The notes under the pieces: generated by a model
Databases searched by the model: none
What the model saw: only the letters and a program-made list of their open reading frames with translations
Told to the model about the DNA's origin: nothing
NCBI RefSeq assembly: GCF_000471905.2
Contig: NW_006499810.1
Location: forward strand, 4,214,643-4,278,642
Direction: 5' to 3'
Length of the DNA stretch: 64,000 bases
From: Amborella trichopoda
Taxonomy: Eukaryota > Streptophyta > Magnoliopsida > Amborellales > Amborellaceae
Part shown: one piece after another, positions 22,900 through 35,859 of the stretch
Numbering within the stretch: the stretch's first letter is position 1
How the letters are laid out: each line of letters opens with the position of its first letter
Made by a program: the position numbers and the translations under genes

Positions 22900-23640
22900 G
22901 CCCGATGTCCTCAACATCTTCATGAGGCAAAGGTTTTGTATTCCTTGCAGACTTGTGATCATCATCTTTTGACTTTGGGGGTAACACTAAATCTGTGAAG
23001 TAATACTAGTCATCAGCATAGTGAGTTTCGGCTACAAGAAACGGTCTTTGATCAGCATAGACCGTATACTATCTCCAGTCTCTACTTGAAGCACTAATAT
23101 AATGTCGATAGAACCACCCCCTGGTCATGGAGCCACGGGTGGCCAAGAAGGATGTTGTAAGAAGTGTCTGTGTCAATTACATGAAATTGAGCATAATCGT
23201 TTAATTCACCAATCTTGAGACGAAGGCGAACAGTGCCAGCTAGCTTCTCTCCTAACTGGTTGAACCCCTAGACTGTGATATGAGTCGGAGTGAGATCCTC
23301 AGACCCTAGCCTCAATCAAATGAGGATCCTCCTTGGGAAAAGGTTGACTGCTGACCCTCCATCCAGCATAATTCGGTTGATGGGGCACGCATGTAATTCA
23401 CCAATCACGAAGAGAGGTCGATTGGCATACATCCATTCAAGATCGCTGGCTCCACCTCAATGGGTTCTACCTTGTTCTCGTACACCTTTGGATTGGAAAG
23501 AGCTTGAACGAGAGCCATATAGTAATCCCTTGAGAGCATGAGAGAATCATAGATGTTGAGAAGGGCTGGAAGCTTCCTCAAGTGACCTATCACACCATAT
23601 TTCACCTTCTCCTGGTCAGCCTTTTGTACTCCCAATCCTT
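22900..23640 (-). pseudogene. Protease region of element C
   Basis: On the minus strand this has GVIGHLRKLPALLNIYDSLM at the upstream side and then, further along, blocks matching the protease of element A (the D-G-G-S site around 23360-23340 and the region matching PSTLHQ around 23110). Fossil copy of a Tat-type retropepsin. Confidence 0.6.
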
Positions 23641-24369
23641 CTGGCTGGGGTGGTATAGGAGGTTGAGGAGTAGGTTTAGGTAGAAGGTGCTTATTTTGGT
23701 CAGCTGACTACCTTGGTTGTGCAGTCAGCTTGGTTTGGGTGGTCTGGGTGGATTGGGTGATTGGGATTTGTTTAAGAAGAGTGGGGGTTTGAGGTTGAGG
23801 CTTAGGAAATGGTTGGGTATATGGGACCAGAGGCATCCTAAGAAATTGGAGGATAGGTGGATTGGCAGGGGTATTTGGGCTAGGAAGGAACTCAGGAAGC
23901 TTTAAGATGGGTAAATTGTTTAGGTATTTGGGTGAGGGAGAAGTGGTGGACTAGGAGACTTCAAGATGCCTTGCTTCTGAGGTGAGGGCTGCAGCGTTTT
24001 CCCTGATCTCAAGCTCATTTTGCCTGTGTTGGCTGATGCTTTTGAAATTTGCATCATGTGATAGGATTCCTGAGAATAGAAGCTTTGCCCTCTTGATTCT
24101 CTCAACCTTTACTGAAAGTCGGGCTTAAGAGGCCACTAGGGTTACTTCTACTTTGGCTTCTTGGGCGTCCCAGTAGAAGATGATGGCTCTGACTTGGCTT
24201 GAGCCTCCAAGGCATCAGAAACTATTAAGAATCTAGCCACTTGGACTAGCGTCTTTCTCAGCCGCCTCCGGTGAGTCCTTCTTATATTGGTTCCTTCAAG
24301 TTATCTATTAAGAGCCTCAAAGTCCAGACATTTCAAGATTGTACCTGCAGGAGACATAAAAGAGGAAGG

Positions 24370-24404
24370 AGAAGATGAAGAAGAAGAAGAAGAAGAAGAA
24401 GAAG
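24370..24404 (+). repeat. GAA trinucleotide microsatellite
   Basis: About ten tandem GAA/AAG units within the gag-protease linker of element C. Confidence 0.9.
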
Positions 24405-24959
24405 GGTTAGTAGGTGAGGGAATTTTAAGGTTATTCCCTTCATCAGACCGATTTGGGCAGCTTTACGTCATCACCAGAGTTGGACGTGTGCAGGGAATCT
24501 TTTAGGTCTTTCCCCTACTTAGACCATTGGGGGGTGTTTTTAATGTCGTCACCCTCATTGAACGTGCCCCAAGTAGGAGATGGCTCAGGGATGTCCTCTT
24601 GATGAGGTGAGGGAGTAAGGGTAATTACATTAGGGATGAAGTCCTGTAAAGTTAGCAAGGGCGGAAGAGGCTTGAGAAATTCTTGCTTGACTGGTGGTTG
24701 AGGAACCTTGTTCTTTCGGCGAGTAGCCCTTGGGGCCACTCTCCTCCTGGTTTCCTTAGGTTTTTGAATAGCCCTAGCTTGATAGACTACCTCTTGCCTT
24801 AAGTATTTGAGTTTTCTCCGCCCGTGATAGACTCTCTATGGTTGGGAAGTCGAGGGTTCAGCAGGATCTGAATCATGATGACCCAGGTTGGGAGGCCCTC
24901 TGGCACCATTGGAGCAGTGACTTGGGAATCTCCTTCTAGAACGTTATAAGCTTCTTGGC

Positions 24960-26640
24960 ATCCCTATATTTTCTTCACAATTATGTCATGGAAACTGGAG
25001 CACTCGCTCAGATCGTGGCCCCATAACTGATGGTACATGCATCAGTGGTTCTCAGTTCCCTGAGCAAGACATCGGGGCTGCCTTGCCAGCTTTGGTGTGA
25101 TGAGGCCTTCTTAAAGCATCATGATAAACAAGGCGCAAAGGAGATCGGACGTTTCGTATTCCTCTTGGACTGTCATTGCGTGGAAGACCTTAGTCACCCC
25201 GAATGCTTTCTTAAGCTCTTCGAGCTTTATCTAACCCTTCTGGATCAGATCCTCGATGTATCTTCTAGCATGTAGCGTTCTTCTGTGGAGTGGTTTATCC
25301 TCCAATGATAAGCACAGTAGTTTGTGTGGGTTTCAAGTCCAGCTTGCTCAAGGAACTTGGTCCCAGGAAGCTCGGTCATGTTCTGCTCTAGTAATAATCG
25401 GAGTAGTGCGGGAATCCATTCCTTTTTAAAAGGGTAGACTTTATTCTTATGCTTGGCCCAATAATCATCTCGATTAAGGTTCACATGTGGGGGCACCTCG
25501 TTGTATGATTATTGTTGCTTGCCTGCCTGAGGGGCTATTTTTACTGTGCCTATCCCTTTGGAGAGGTCCAAAGTCTAAGAGGCAGCCTTCTTTGGATCAT
25601 CTACGATGACGTCCGCACTAATCACTCCTTTTTGCTGATTGGCCCGGGCGTTGGTTCGAGAATCGCTATTGCTCCGATTATTTCCCGAGTTCGAGGACTG
25701 TTGTCGTGACCCGGTATGGTGGCGTGACAAACTCTCTATGCGAACTGACTTAGAGATCAGCTCTTACATTGAGGTCGGATTGGAGGCCTCAACATGTAGA
25801 GCGATTTCAGGACACATGTTTCGCACACAAGTCTGGACCTCTTCCTTCTCAGACATAGGGTTAGAATGGTGAGCAGCCAAATCTCTCCATCTTACTATGA
25901 AATGATCGATGGGTTCTTCAGGTTCCTGGGTCAAGATGAGAAGCTCGATGGTTTGGATCTCTCTCTTGACCTCATAGAAGTGTTGATGGAACAGTTTCTC
26001 TATTTCTTCCCAAGTATGTACTGAATTGGGGGGAAGCAGAGCATACCACTGAAAGGCTGGGCCATCAAGAGTTTCAACGAATTGACGGAGGAGGAGTCTC
26101 CCATCAGCCGCTGTCTCTCGACATGCCACTTGGAAATGGGCGATATGCTGGTGCGAGGATGTCGTATCATTGAACTGGGGAAACTTCCCTTTCTTGTAGT
26201 CTGAAGGAAATGGAACCTAATCAATGTATGAGGGGTATGGCTTTTGATAAAGCATTGTACCCTGTATACCTGAGATTTTCCTATTCTTCAAGCTATGGGT
26301 CACCATAGTATCAATGTCTGCCTGTGAGACGGGGTGAGGGACATAATTGTCTTATGAGGCAGAAGGAGGAGGCTTCCTTGGAGCTGCATCTTCTGTATGA
26401 TAGGAGTCAGCCTCATGGTTAGCTGAGTGTCGAATGGTTTCCATGCGGTCAATCTTCTCCATCATTACACGCACCATGTCTTTGAACCTATTCATGCATT
26501 CTTCTTGAGGGTGGCTAGGTTCATTTACAGCCATTACACTGACCATTTCTCCAAGGAGGTCAGCCTTAGGTGTGGCTGAAGGCTTTCGTGGTTGGCAGGT
26601 TACACGTATCGGATCGATCAGCATGGGCTCAGCATGCCCA
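24960..26640 (-). pseudogene. Gag region of element C
   Basis: The minus-strand stretch 26129-25764 matches plant Gypsy gag capsid: LDGPAFQWYALLPPNSVHTW, then EEIEKLFHQHFYEVKREI and EPIDHFIVRWRDLAAH. Upstream, 26624-26352 is a more variable N-terminal region. Downstream there are two C-x2-H-x4-H motif units, CAYHWRINHSTEE near 25315-25275 and CMYHQLWGHDLSEC near 25041-25000. Gag would have formed the virus-like particle. The order agrees with element A and is typical of the Tat group. The copy is a broken fossil. Confidence 0.75.
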
Positions 26641-28144
26641 AACTGAACTCGAGTTTTATATGCCGACCATGTGAGGATCGGTTCTTGATGGTCTTGGGAC
26701 TGTGGCTATTGAGTGGTCAGGTCGTCTTCTACGATGTTGACCATGGTATAGGATTCACATACCTCTTCTTTGAGCTCTGTCATCTGAAGAGGCTAGAAGG
26801 GGTTCTGGTGAAGAGCATCATCAGAGGTGGGTGCCCTAACTATTTTAGTGGGTTCCCTAATCAGGATTTACATACCCCTGTCGCGTTTACCTTTGAGGCT
26901 TTGTTGGACCTCATGCAAGAACTGCGAGCGGGACTGCAGCTAGTTGGTTCTTCTTGCACAAGGCAGAGTCGTCTCCATTAGGTGAAGCAATGGGTGAGGG
27001 TCAAGAACTGGGGCCAACCTAGGTCGGGGAGGACGAAGGACTTTATCTCCCATCAGGTCTTTGCTCCGAGCTATCTTATGGGCTCCAGAGGCGTGACTGA
27101 GATGATGGAGCTGGTTCAAGATGGCACTCTTAAGGAAGGTCTTCGAGTGTCAAGGCTTGAGGTGCTTGCCCAAAAGAGAAGGGGCAGGTGGGGGAAGGAT
27201 TGACTCATGATGACGCTTGAGTCGAGAGTGAGGAGCGGCAGTTTTGGAAGGCGGCGCGTGTGCACCCCTTGAAGAAGGATCATGGGTGACTTGGGAGTCA
27301 GCCCGGGCTTGAACAGATGGTTTGGCCTTAAGAGGCACCACGAACACATGTTTGTAAGAAAACAGGTGGAAGCCTGCCCCTTACAGGGTGTGCTAGTGTG
27401 TGCTTAAAGGGAGGACGAGGTGGTCGTTTTCTGTGTACTCAGGATGGAGCAGCAATGGCGTTGCCCAGAGCAGTGGGATCCAGATGCGCACATACTGGTT
27501 TTGGCCCAAGGAGGCCTGATCTTGGATACGTACTCAAGGTAACATGAGTGTTGGCCTGAGGTGTGGCTTGAGTGGATGATCCATGAGCCTTAGGGTGTGT
27601 GTGCAAGGTGGAGGCCCCAGGGTTTCCTCCTCAATGTGTCAAGCCTCTAAGCATAGAGACTAGAGGTGGTGCAGGAATGTGGGGGGTAGCCTTGCGGCGA
27701 CCCACAGGAGAAATGACAACTTCTTTGCCTTTTGCAACAAGGGATTGGGCAACCTTTCGGTGTACCTCAGCAATACGACTGACAAGTTACTTGCTGGTGA
27801 CAGGGTGCGTGCTATGAGTGGCAGTAGACGTGTTGCTGATGTAGAGTGCTTTGGTGGAGGTTCCGCCAGAGCTTGAAGATGGGGAGTTAGGGACCTTTAA
27901 GTCCCTTCTCACACCTATCCAGGTTAAGAACTAGGAGCTAGACACTGGGTATTTTCTCAAAAGGAAAGTTGGGAATGAAGTCTGAGAAACTTATTTTTGG
28001 GGGATTCTCGTGAATGCGAGGATCAGAAAATCCACGAACCGGATAATAGTTAAGGAACCTAGAAGCCATGTGTATGCAATGCAGAAAAACAAAAAACAAA
28101 GGTGAGACTAGCCAAAAAAAGACGATCCAACAAAAAGGTAGTAA

Positions 28145-28163
28145 GTCCCTACTGGAGTCGCCA
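28145..28163 (-). other. Primer-binding site, tRNA-Arg type, element C
   Basis: Minus strand reads TGGCGACTCCAGTAGGGAC, starting three bases after the inferred LTR end at 28167. It matches the form expected for tRNA-Arg priming in Tat/Ogre elements. Confidence 0.8.
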
Positions 28164-29079
28164 AGCTGCATAGATGCCTCGCCCTCCAGGTCGGGATGTG
28201 ACCTGGTGGCACGTATCTCGGGTTTCATGGGAACTCAAGACTTGAGATCGCTCTCTCGAGAACCTTGTTAGCGAACAAGGGCCGATAAAAAAGAACATAA
28301 TAATCAAAATTAAATAGTTATAAATGTATTAGTATGAATCTTACTATTTATTCTTATTATTCTTTTTTTCCTTATCTTTTTTATTATTTATGATTTATTC
28401 TTCCAACCACATTCTATTTTTTATCCATGTAGTACCAATTTAAGACAATGTCTTATTTCTTTTATTTTTCTCAACATTCATATTGACAATCACCAACTGG
28501 TGAGAGAGGAATTTGGTGTGAGGCAGAACACACCTCACTTGGATCTGGGACTTACTCAGGTTGGCTTGTGTGGGTGACCTCTTATATCACGAAGAAAGCC
28601 CCCCAGTCCTACAACTGGTTTGAAATCTCCTCCCTTGACCTGTACGCTCCTTTTTCTGCAATCACACACACATGGTTAAGGACAAGTGGGCTGAGGGACC
28701 ACCTTGTCTTTAGGCGAATGTACACAGGCGTGCACATCCAAAAGAAGAAGGGAAGAATAAGAGAATAGAGATTGGGGTGAGGAAAAGAAAAGAAAGAGGC
28801 AGAATAAAAGAAAGGGGAGAGAAGAGTTTGACCAAAAGATTAGACTGACAGAGTGGCTAGACCAGTAAGTGATTGACCCAGCGTGGTAGCAAGACGGGTG
28901 TGGTAACTTAGATCGGCACAGCGGCATTACTACTAGACGACATAACCAACACTGACCAGCTTGGAATGATGGCTAGCCTATCGTGGCAGTAAGACAGTCA
29001 CGGTAACTCAGACCGGCACTGCGGCATTACTGCTAAACAGTAAGACTATCATGACAATGCTAATCTTATCCTACTTGGT

Positions 29080-29400
29080 CAAATGAGAGAGGAAGAAAGA
29101 AAAAAGAGAAAAGAGAGAGAGGGAAAAAGGAAAATAGAAGAAGAGAGAAGGGAAAGAAAGAGAAGAAAGAGTAAGAGAGAGAAGAAAAGAAAGAAAGAGA
29201 CAAAAGAAGAAGAAGAGAATAAGAGAGTAGAAGAAAGGAGAAGAGAGAAGGAGACAAGAAGAAGATGAAGAAGAGAGAAAAGAGACAGGGAAGCGAAGAG
29301 AGAAAGAAAGAAGAGAGAGGGAAGAGAGAAGAGAGAGAAAGAGAGAAAGAGAGAAGGAAGAGAGACGAAAAGGAAAGAAGCAAAGGAGGGAAGAAGAGAA
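29080..29400 (+). repeat. Purine-rich (GA) tract within LTR of element C
   Basis: Nearly pure A/G for about 300 bases, with a second such tract at 30289-30510. It produces long low-complexity ORFs (Lys/Glu/Arg on +, Ser/Leu/Phe on -) that are not genes. Shorter pyrimidine tracts at the same LTR position exist in the other copies (for example 1050-1130). Confidence 0.9.
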
Positions 29401-30170
29401 GAAAGCATTGATGATGATGGGCTTCTACCGTCCATAACAGAGGAGAGAAATGAGAGACAAAAATATGGATGGCGATGAGCTTCCATCGTCCATGACAAGA
29501 AAGGGAGAGAGGATGAGAACATGGATAGCGATGAGCTTTCACTGTCCATGACACAAGAGAGAGGAGAGAGAAAATATGGACGGTGATGGGCTTCCACCGT
29601 ACATGATAAAAGGAAGAGGAGAGAAAAAACAAGGACGGCGATGGGCTTCCGCCGTCCATGACAAAGGAAGAGAGAAGACATGGATGGTGATGGGCTTCCA
29701 CTGTCCATGACAAAGGGAAGAGGAGAGAGAAGATATGGACGGTGATGGGCTTCTGTCGTTCATGACAAAGGGAAGAGGAGAGCTAAGACATGGACGATGA
29801 TGGGTTTTTGCCATCCATGACAAAGGGAAGATGAGAGCGAAGACATGGACGGTGATGGGCTTCCATTATTCATGACAAAGGGAAGAAGAGAGAGAAGACA
29901 TGGACGGCATGGGCTTTCGTTATCCGTGATAAAGTAAAGAGGAGAGAGAAGATACAGACGACGTTCCACCGTTCATGACAAAGTGAAGAGGAGACATGAC
30001 AAAGGGAAGACGAGAGAGAAGACATAGATGACGATGGGCTTCACCATGTATGAAAAAGGGAGAGAAAAAGATGGACGGCGATGGACTTCTGTCGTCTGTG
30101 TTAAGAGGTAGAGGAACTTAGAAAGAACATAGACGGTGATAGGTTTCACTGTCCATGACAAGAGGGGGAG
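29400..30170 (+). repeat. Minisatellite within LTR of element C (about 50-60-base unit)
   Basis: About twelve units of the kind GGTGATGGGCTTCCACCGTC, CATGACAAAGGGAAGAGGAG, AGAGAAGACATGGAC. Other LTR copies have only one or two related modules (GCAATGGCAGTGCCATGCA in element A near 1160), so the array is an expansion private to this copy. Confidence 0.85.
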
Positions 30171-32099
30171 GGACCTAGACAGTGACCCGACCCACCACTC
30201 AAGTTAAGGCCCGACTCGCTGTTCATGTTCTAGGAGACAAGAATAGAAAGAGAATGTCATGCACAACGATAAGTACCACTATGCATGATTGAGGAGGAGA
30301 GAGAAAGGAAAGGTTAGAGAGAGAAAAAGAAAGATAGAGAAAAGAGAGAGAAAGAATGTAAAAGAGAGAAGAGAGAATAGAGGAGAGAGAAAGAGAGAGA
30401 AGAGAGGAGGAGAGAGAAAGAGAAGAGAGGAGGAGAGAGATGAGAGGAGTAGAGGGAAAGAGAGAGAAAAGAGGAGGAGAGAGATAAGAGAAGGAGAGAG
30501 AAAGTTACCTTATTGAATGGTATCAGACTTTTTCTTCTCTCTCCTCTCTCTCTCCAAGACGGACCCACAATCTCAATGTTAAGCTCTCAAATTTTATTCA
30601 TTAGCATGGAACCTTTTACAATTAGGTTTAGTATGTATTTATAGAATTTGGCCAAAAACATGGGTGGATGCCCAAAATCTAACCTAATTGATGATAATTA
30701 CAATTTATTTGAATTAACATAATATCTAAAAATGGGTGTAAAATGACGATTTTGCCCCTGATCAACAATTCATGGAATTTCAAAACAGTCCATGTTGCTG
30801 CCCTAGAACGTGCGTGATCTTCCATGGCTGATTCGGGGTTGCTCCGGTGCCCGTTTGGCCGAACGATGAATATTTTCTCGTTGGGTTTGGCATGATGATC
30901 GATTTGATACCAACTTCGAACAACAAATTGTGTTTTTAAGCCACGATCATGCGACTTAAAATTTGGATAGATATTGAAAACTTCTTATCGATAGTGTGCT
31001 CGTTCCTTGATGTTTTTATTTAGTTTCTTAGTTGAATTGCATTAAGCATGTCGTCAAGATCACGTTTTAACAAACACAGCTAGATTTCGTACCCGAACAA
31101 AGATTTTATAGTCTTTAGGTTTTGGCCAGAATCTGAATTTCGACAGCCGAAATTTACAGTAACTTTATCAGCTTCGTGTGTGAAATCTGACCATTCATCA
31201 CGCGTGGGGTTCAGACCAGATAGCCCTGGGCCTTACGCACGTGATGGAATTGGTCTCGCGTCGATCCGTTGTCGGAGCACTGTGATTTAGCCGCTCAAGT
31301 GAGACATGTCGCTATTGAATTTTCTGCAATTATCTTCACGATTCATCAACTTCTCTCTACCTTTTCTCCCTACTCAGGCATCACGGGACGTGCCACATAT
31401 CAAAACGAGCGTCTTGACGAGACAAGCACACTCGTGAAATTTGAGTGCGATTGACTCGTGGAGTGAGATATGAGTCTCTGAAGTTGCTGCTCGTGACTGT
31501 GCAAACCAGTCTCCTTTAATGGAGATTGGTGCAGGGAAGCCATACGAGAATAGAGTGCAGTCTATCCCATCTTAATGTTTCACTCATAACTTTGTCCTGG
31601 ATCATATGTTTAAGCCGAAACTTGACCCCCAAGGGTTTTCGACCGTGCTGGATCCAATGGTGGTGGTCCCATAGCTATTTAACGCATCAAAAGTAGAGTT
31701 CTAGTTATGGGGTCCGTTTCAGGGTACTAGAGACCAATTGTTTCTTTGTTTGCGCTCCCTTAGACATGTCAGCTTACGAAAAAACTTGGCAGGTGGCCTT
31801 TTTAAGTGCTTATGAAGATTTTAACCATTTAAGGGGTAATTCTGAGACTGTAAGAAATTCCACTGTATGTCACAGCTTTATTGACCGGCTTCTCTTTTAT
31901 TCTGCATCGGGGACCCAAGGTGCTGAAAAATCTGTTCAAACAGTGAGATTTGTCGTTTTTTTTTTATCAGGCATGCATTGGTTCAAAACCTTTTTGGTTT
32001 GCTCGAGTCCGCGCAATCTTGCACGTGTGTGGGATCACTTGTGCGAGACAAGAAAGTGCTCAAGAGGAGGGAAGTGTGTGATTGTGCGATCGGGGGTAT

Positions 32100-32440
32100 T
32101 TCCCTCTCTTGTTAAAGTTTTCTCTCTCCTCTCTTTAGGATGCTAGGGCTAAGAGAAAAGACAAGCATCATTAAGCGTAATGACTCTTCTTTGTTGAATT
32201 GTCCTCCTCATTTACAATTAACTTAAGCTTGCTTATATAGATTTTTCCACAAACATGGGTGGATACTCAAAAACTAAGCCTAAATAAAATTAAAAATAAT
32301 TAAAATAAAACCCCAAAATTGGGTACAATGACAAAAATGCCCTAAAACACTTTTGTACATATGACAAACTCGTCCTTCCCTGAGGAGCCCGCCGCCAATG
32401 TCAAATCTTCAAGAGTTCTTCTTGGGTACTTTCAGTATCA
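32100..32440 (-). repeat. Diverged LTR-like fragment next to element C
   Basis: CAAACATGGGTGGATACTC and the following AT-rich stretch ending in ATGACAAAAATGCCC resemble the TATA region of element C's LTR near 30640-30770 (ACATGGGTGGATGCCC.., ATGACGATTTTGCCCC). A minus-strand TATATAAG lies near 32240. It looks like the same part of a related LTR, in the same orientation as C. Confidence 0.45.
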
Positions 32441-33375
32441 GATAGATTGATCTATTATTATATTCTTGATGTTCATTTGCTTGTGATTGTTTTGATCCCT
32501 TTTCTATTGTTTTGCGGCAGTCCTCTTCATGAGTGGAGGTACTCGGTCGGTGTTTATGAACTCTTTGATGATCTCTGTGGAATTTTAGAATTGATCATGA
32601 GCCTGGAGAAGGTTTTCTTCAAGTGTTTTTGAAAGAGGTTTGCTTTGCTTTTGCATTGTTTCTTAGACTTTTGGTGGATCGTTGAGAAAAAGATCTTCCG
32701 ATGGAGGGGACCTTCTTGTTTTTATTGTTGTGACCCTAGGGTTTTCGTGCCTCTCTCTGTTTTGTTTTGGATGTTGCTTGCCGTATTTGACTTGGGTAAT
32801 CTTCCTGAAAGTGTTCCACCAGCTTTCGCGTGGCCACGTTCTCTCTACAAGGGGCTAAGATGTCCTTCTGAAGATTCCGGTGCCCATGGAGTCAGGCCAT
32901 CTTTTCTTCTCTTTTGTATAGGAGGCTTGCCTTTCGCGCTTGTTTTGTCCGGGGGAGGGGTTTTGTCGAAGCTTTTCGTGGGCATATGAGGCTTTCGGCT
33001 ACTCTTCTACTGCAGGGAAGAAGCTGCGAACTCGTCAAGGGGTGGGCTAGGAATCGCCATGGCCGTCGACTAGTTTCGTGAGGTCGTAAGATGGAAGTCA
33101 TGTCTTTGCCGAACTTCGAGATGGTCTGGGCTTTGGGCCGCTGTGTCTTTCCATTTGAGCCCGTGCCCACTTTGTTTTTCTTAGAAGATGACGGTGGTCG
33201 TCTGGCTTGCCTATTTGGCTTATATACAGATGGTGGAGTGGATAAGGCTTCGCGTGGGTATCTTTATTCTTTGGTCATCTTTATCCGAGGCTTATTCCTT
33301 CCATGGCTACTGTTTCTGTGCGGCTATGTCCTGTGTGCCACTGTGATCGGGTTGTAGCCTGCTCTCTTCCTTTAT
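32441..33375. other. Unassigned segment
   Basis: About 0.9 kb of T/G-rich sequence with several short overlapping ORFs but no protein motif I recognise. It ends where gag-like sequence of element E starts. It may be untranslated or N-terminal sequence of element E, or a separate insertion. Confidence 0.4.
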
Positions 33376-35460
33376 TTGATTGAAGGGCTGAGGTGTGTCA
33401 AAAATGACGTTGAACACCAGTATCATCGAATGAAGGGACATGACCTGTTCCACTGTTGGGGATTCCGAGCCATCTTAAATGAGTTTATAAGAAATGGTGA
33501 AGTGCTCATAGATAACACACCAGCACCACGCCAAAAGGTCACTCAAGAATTTGAAGCTTTATTACATACGCTGGTTGAGAAAGTTCATGTTCTTGATCGT
33601 AAAACCCCAGAATTTCCTGTTCCCCAAACCCCCTGTCAAAGTATCCGTGTCATGGAAAGAGCCCCATGGTCGTGGTATGATGACAAGCCTCAGGAGAGAG
33701 CCAATTCGGTAAGAAAACGTGGTACCTATGCCACAAATTTGCAAGACTATACTTGCTAAGAAAGATAATAAAAGTAAACTGCCTTCGAAAGCTCAACATC
33801 GAAAAGAAAAACTGCCCCAAATGCCAGTTGAGACGGCATTCCTTCCCGCTATTCCCCCTCTTCCCACCCTTTATGACTTCATCCCAAGGCAAGTTCTTTT
33901 TGCTGAGGGAGGTCAATAAATAATTATGCAAGCAATTTAAAACCCCGTTCAATTCAGGTGATGACCCCAAAAGCTATCTGGTTTAGTCCAATTTAAGTGA
34001 TTCTTCAAACCCTTCTTCCCTCTTAAAGCCTCTCTTTGAACTTACTTTGGAGTGCCATGACTTTGAGGCTCTTAATGAAGAGTTCAAACTCTGCATTACT
34101 AGTAAACGACATAGCAAACAGTTAAGGAAGATGGTCGCTCAAATGGGCAGATTCTTGAGTCTTGGAGATGCTATGACCTTTGCTGCTAAAAAGGACAAGC
34201 CTTGTCCTGCTCCAGAAGAGGTGTTCAATCGGCTTCTAAACTCGAAGCCTAAGAAGAAGTCTCAATGGCCTGCAGAGCTTGATTTGGGAGAATTATGGAA
34301 GAACTCGAAGGGAGAAAGTTCTTCAAATTATGAAGCATGCCACATGGTGGTTTTTCATGAGGGAAGCATAGTAGCTACAGTTGACCAGATGCAGTTGCGG
34401 TTCAGAAAAAGACTTAAACCAATTCAAAGACTAGCTCCACCTAAACTTTTGACGTACCCAGGACCACCTCCATATCCAAACTCACCTATTCCCATTCAAG
34501 AGCCACCTCCTTTCCTAAAATACTTGAGACCAACACCAATCCCTTACCCAAATCCTTCACCCTCTTTCCTCAAAAATCCTGAATCAGCACAACCTTTATC
34601 TTGCCCTGTCATACCGACACCTACTCTGGTTATACAACCCAGCCATCCTCTCTTCCTTCTCCCACAACTACAACCACCTTTCCTTAGCGGCTGTAGCAAA
34701 CCCTTCCCCTCAAAAAGCCACTCCATTATCACATGTTCCTCCAAAACCAGTGATGAATCAAGGAGTTTTCCCCGAAGCCGACAAAGTCAAGTACGATGTG
34801 ATTGGGAACTTGAGGAGACTCCCAGCTCTCTTATGTGCCTATGATTCTCTCATGCTATCAAATGAATTTCATATGGCCTTAGTGCAAGCTCTCTCAAGTT
34901 CTAAAGTGTATGACAGAAATTGAGCAAATTGAGGTGAACCCTACAATCATTAACAGTTGCATGGCTATCGCTTTATCTGATGATGATCTTTAGTTGGGTG
35001 AGAGGTTTCATAACAGAACTTTCTTTGTAACTGGTGAACTACATGCTTACCCAATCAATCAGATCACACTAGATCCGCAATGAACCGTATGCCTAAGAGA
35101 ATACTTACTTGGATTGGGATAGGCGTTGAACAACTTAATCCAAAAAGCTTGACGGTCTAGGGATTCAATCAGTCAGCGGAGAAATCTACTGGTGCTATCC
35201 ATTCAAGCTCAAATCAGGGGATTTGAATGCTTCTACTTTGTTTCATGTGATTGAGACAGACACTTCCTACAACATTCTTCTGGGTCGTCCTTGACTACAT
35301 GACCATGGAGTGGTTCCACCCACATTCCATCAATGCTTTAAATATAGCCATGATGGAAGGAAACACACAGTCTATGTTGATAAGAGACTGTTTCCCATTG
35401 TTGAGTCGCACTATGCTGATGTGAAGTACTATTTCACAAATCTTATGCGATCTTAAGAGC
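33376..35460 (+). pseudogene. Gag tail and protease region of element E
   Basis: Begins with a knuckle-like unit (HQYHRMKGHDLFHC near 33420) as in elements A and C. A proline-rich linker at 34430-34720 follows (PPPYPNSPIPIQEPPPF). The protease part carries KYDVIGNLRRLPALLCAYDS near 34790-34850 and a FHQCFKYSHDGRKHTVYVD-like block near 35330-35390, which correspond to element A at 4834-5440. Fossil. Confidence 0.65.
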
Positions 35461-35859
35461 TAATGTTGCCTATGAAAACCATCACGAGCCCTAGCATGAG
35501 AGAGACTGTTGAAACCTCTCATGAAGATGTGGAAGATTTGGCAGGATCACTTAATTATATATTTCAAGAAGGTTAGAGGTGTGGAAAATTGATTCCCTTG
35601 ACCCCTATCGATGGAAATTTACCAAATTCCCTAGTAGAAGTGATGCCTCAAAGTCATAAAGGGGAAGCTTCATCCTTTAACCCATCTTCATAAGAACCCA
35701 TTCCAGTGGTGGCTCAATTTGCGCAAGTCAAGAAGGAGGAAATAGAAGAGACACCAGAAGTTTTGGAGCCACAACTGATGATTTGGAAGAGGTGCAATTG
35801 GGTGATGAAGCTAACCTAAGACTTAATTTCATCTCAGCCATTATGTCTACTGAAGAGAA

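Larger units (their letters stand above)
13697..31942 (-). mobile_element. Element C: non-autonomous Tat-like LTR retrotransposon with antisense PMD gene (fossil)
   Basis: On the minus strand the order is 5' LTR (31942 down to 28167), tRNA-Arg-type primer site (28163-28145), gag remains, protease remains, the C-terminal domain shared with A, then an antisense gene region on the plus strand (17221-21908), minisatellites, and the start of a 3' LTR (14227 down to 13697). Element A appears to have inserted in that 3' LTR; the other half would lie left of the window. No reverse transcriptase or integrase is seen. The copy is broken in many places. The family and layout are clear; the insertion order is an inference from the junction. 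Confidence 0.8.
28167..31942 (-). repeat. 5' LTR of element C
   Basis: About 3.8 kb, bounded by TGTTTGAACAGA on the minus strand at 31942 and ..TATGCA at 28167. It is longer than the 2.66-kb LTR of element A largely because of a purine-rich tract (29080-29400), a 50-base minisatellite (29400-30170) and an AT-rich stretch (28290-28500). A minus-strand TATA box (TATAAATAC) lies near 30645-30635. Confidence 0.8.

Noticed and set aside
26592-27203. Plus-strand ORFs of 129 and 73 codons
   Set aside because: Opposite the gag region of element C; shadow frames with no motif.
29066-29713. Long minus-strand ORFs of 209-215 codons rich in Ser, Leu and Phe
   Set aside because: They follow a purine-rich tract and minisatellite in the LTR of element C; open in several frames at once because of composition, with no conserved domain.
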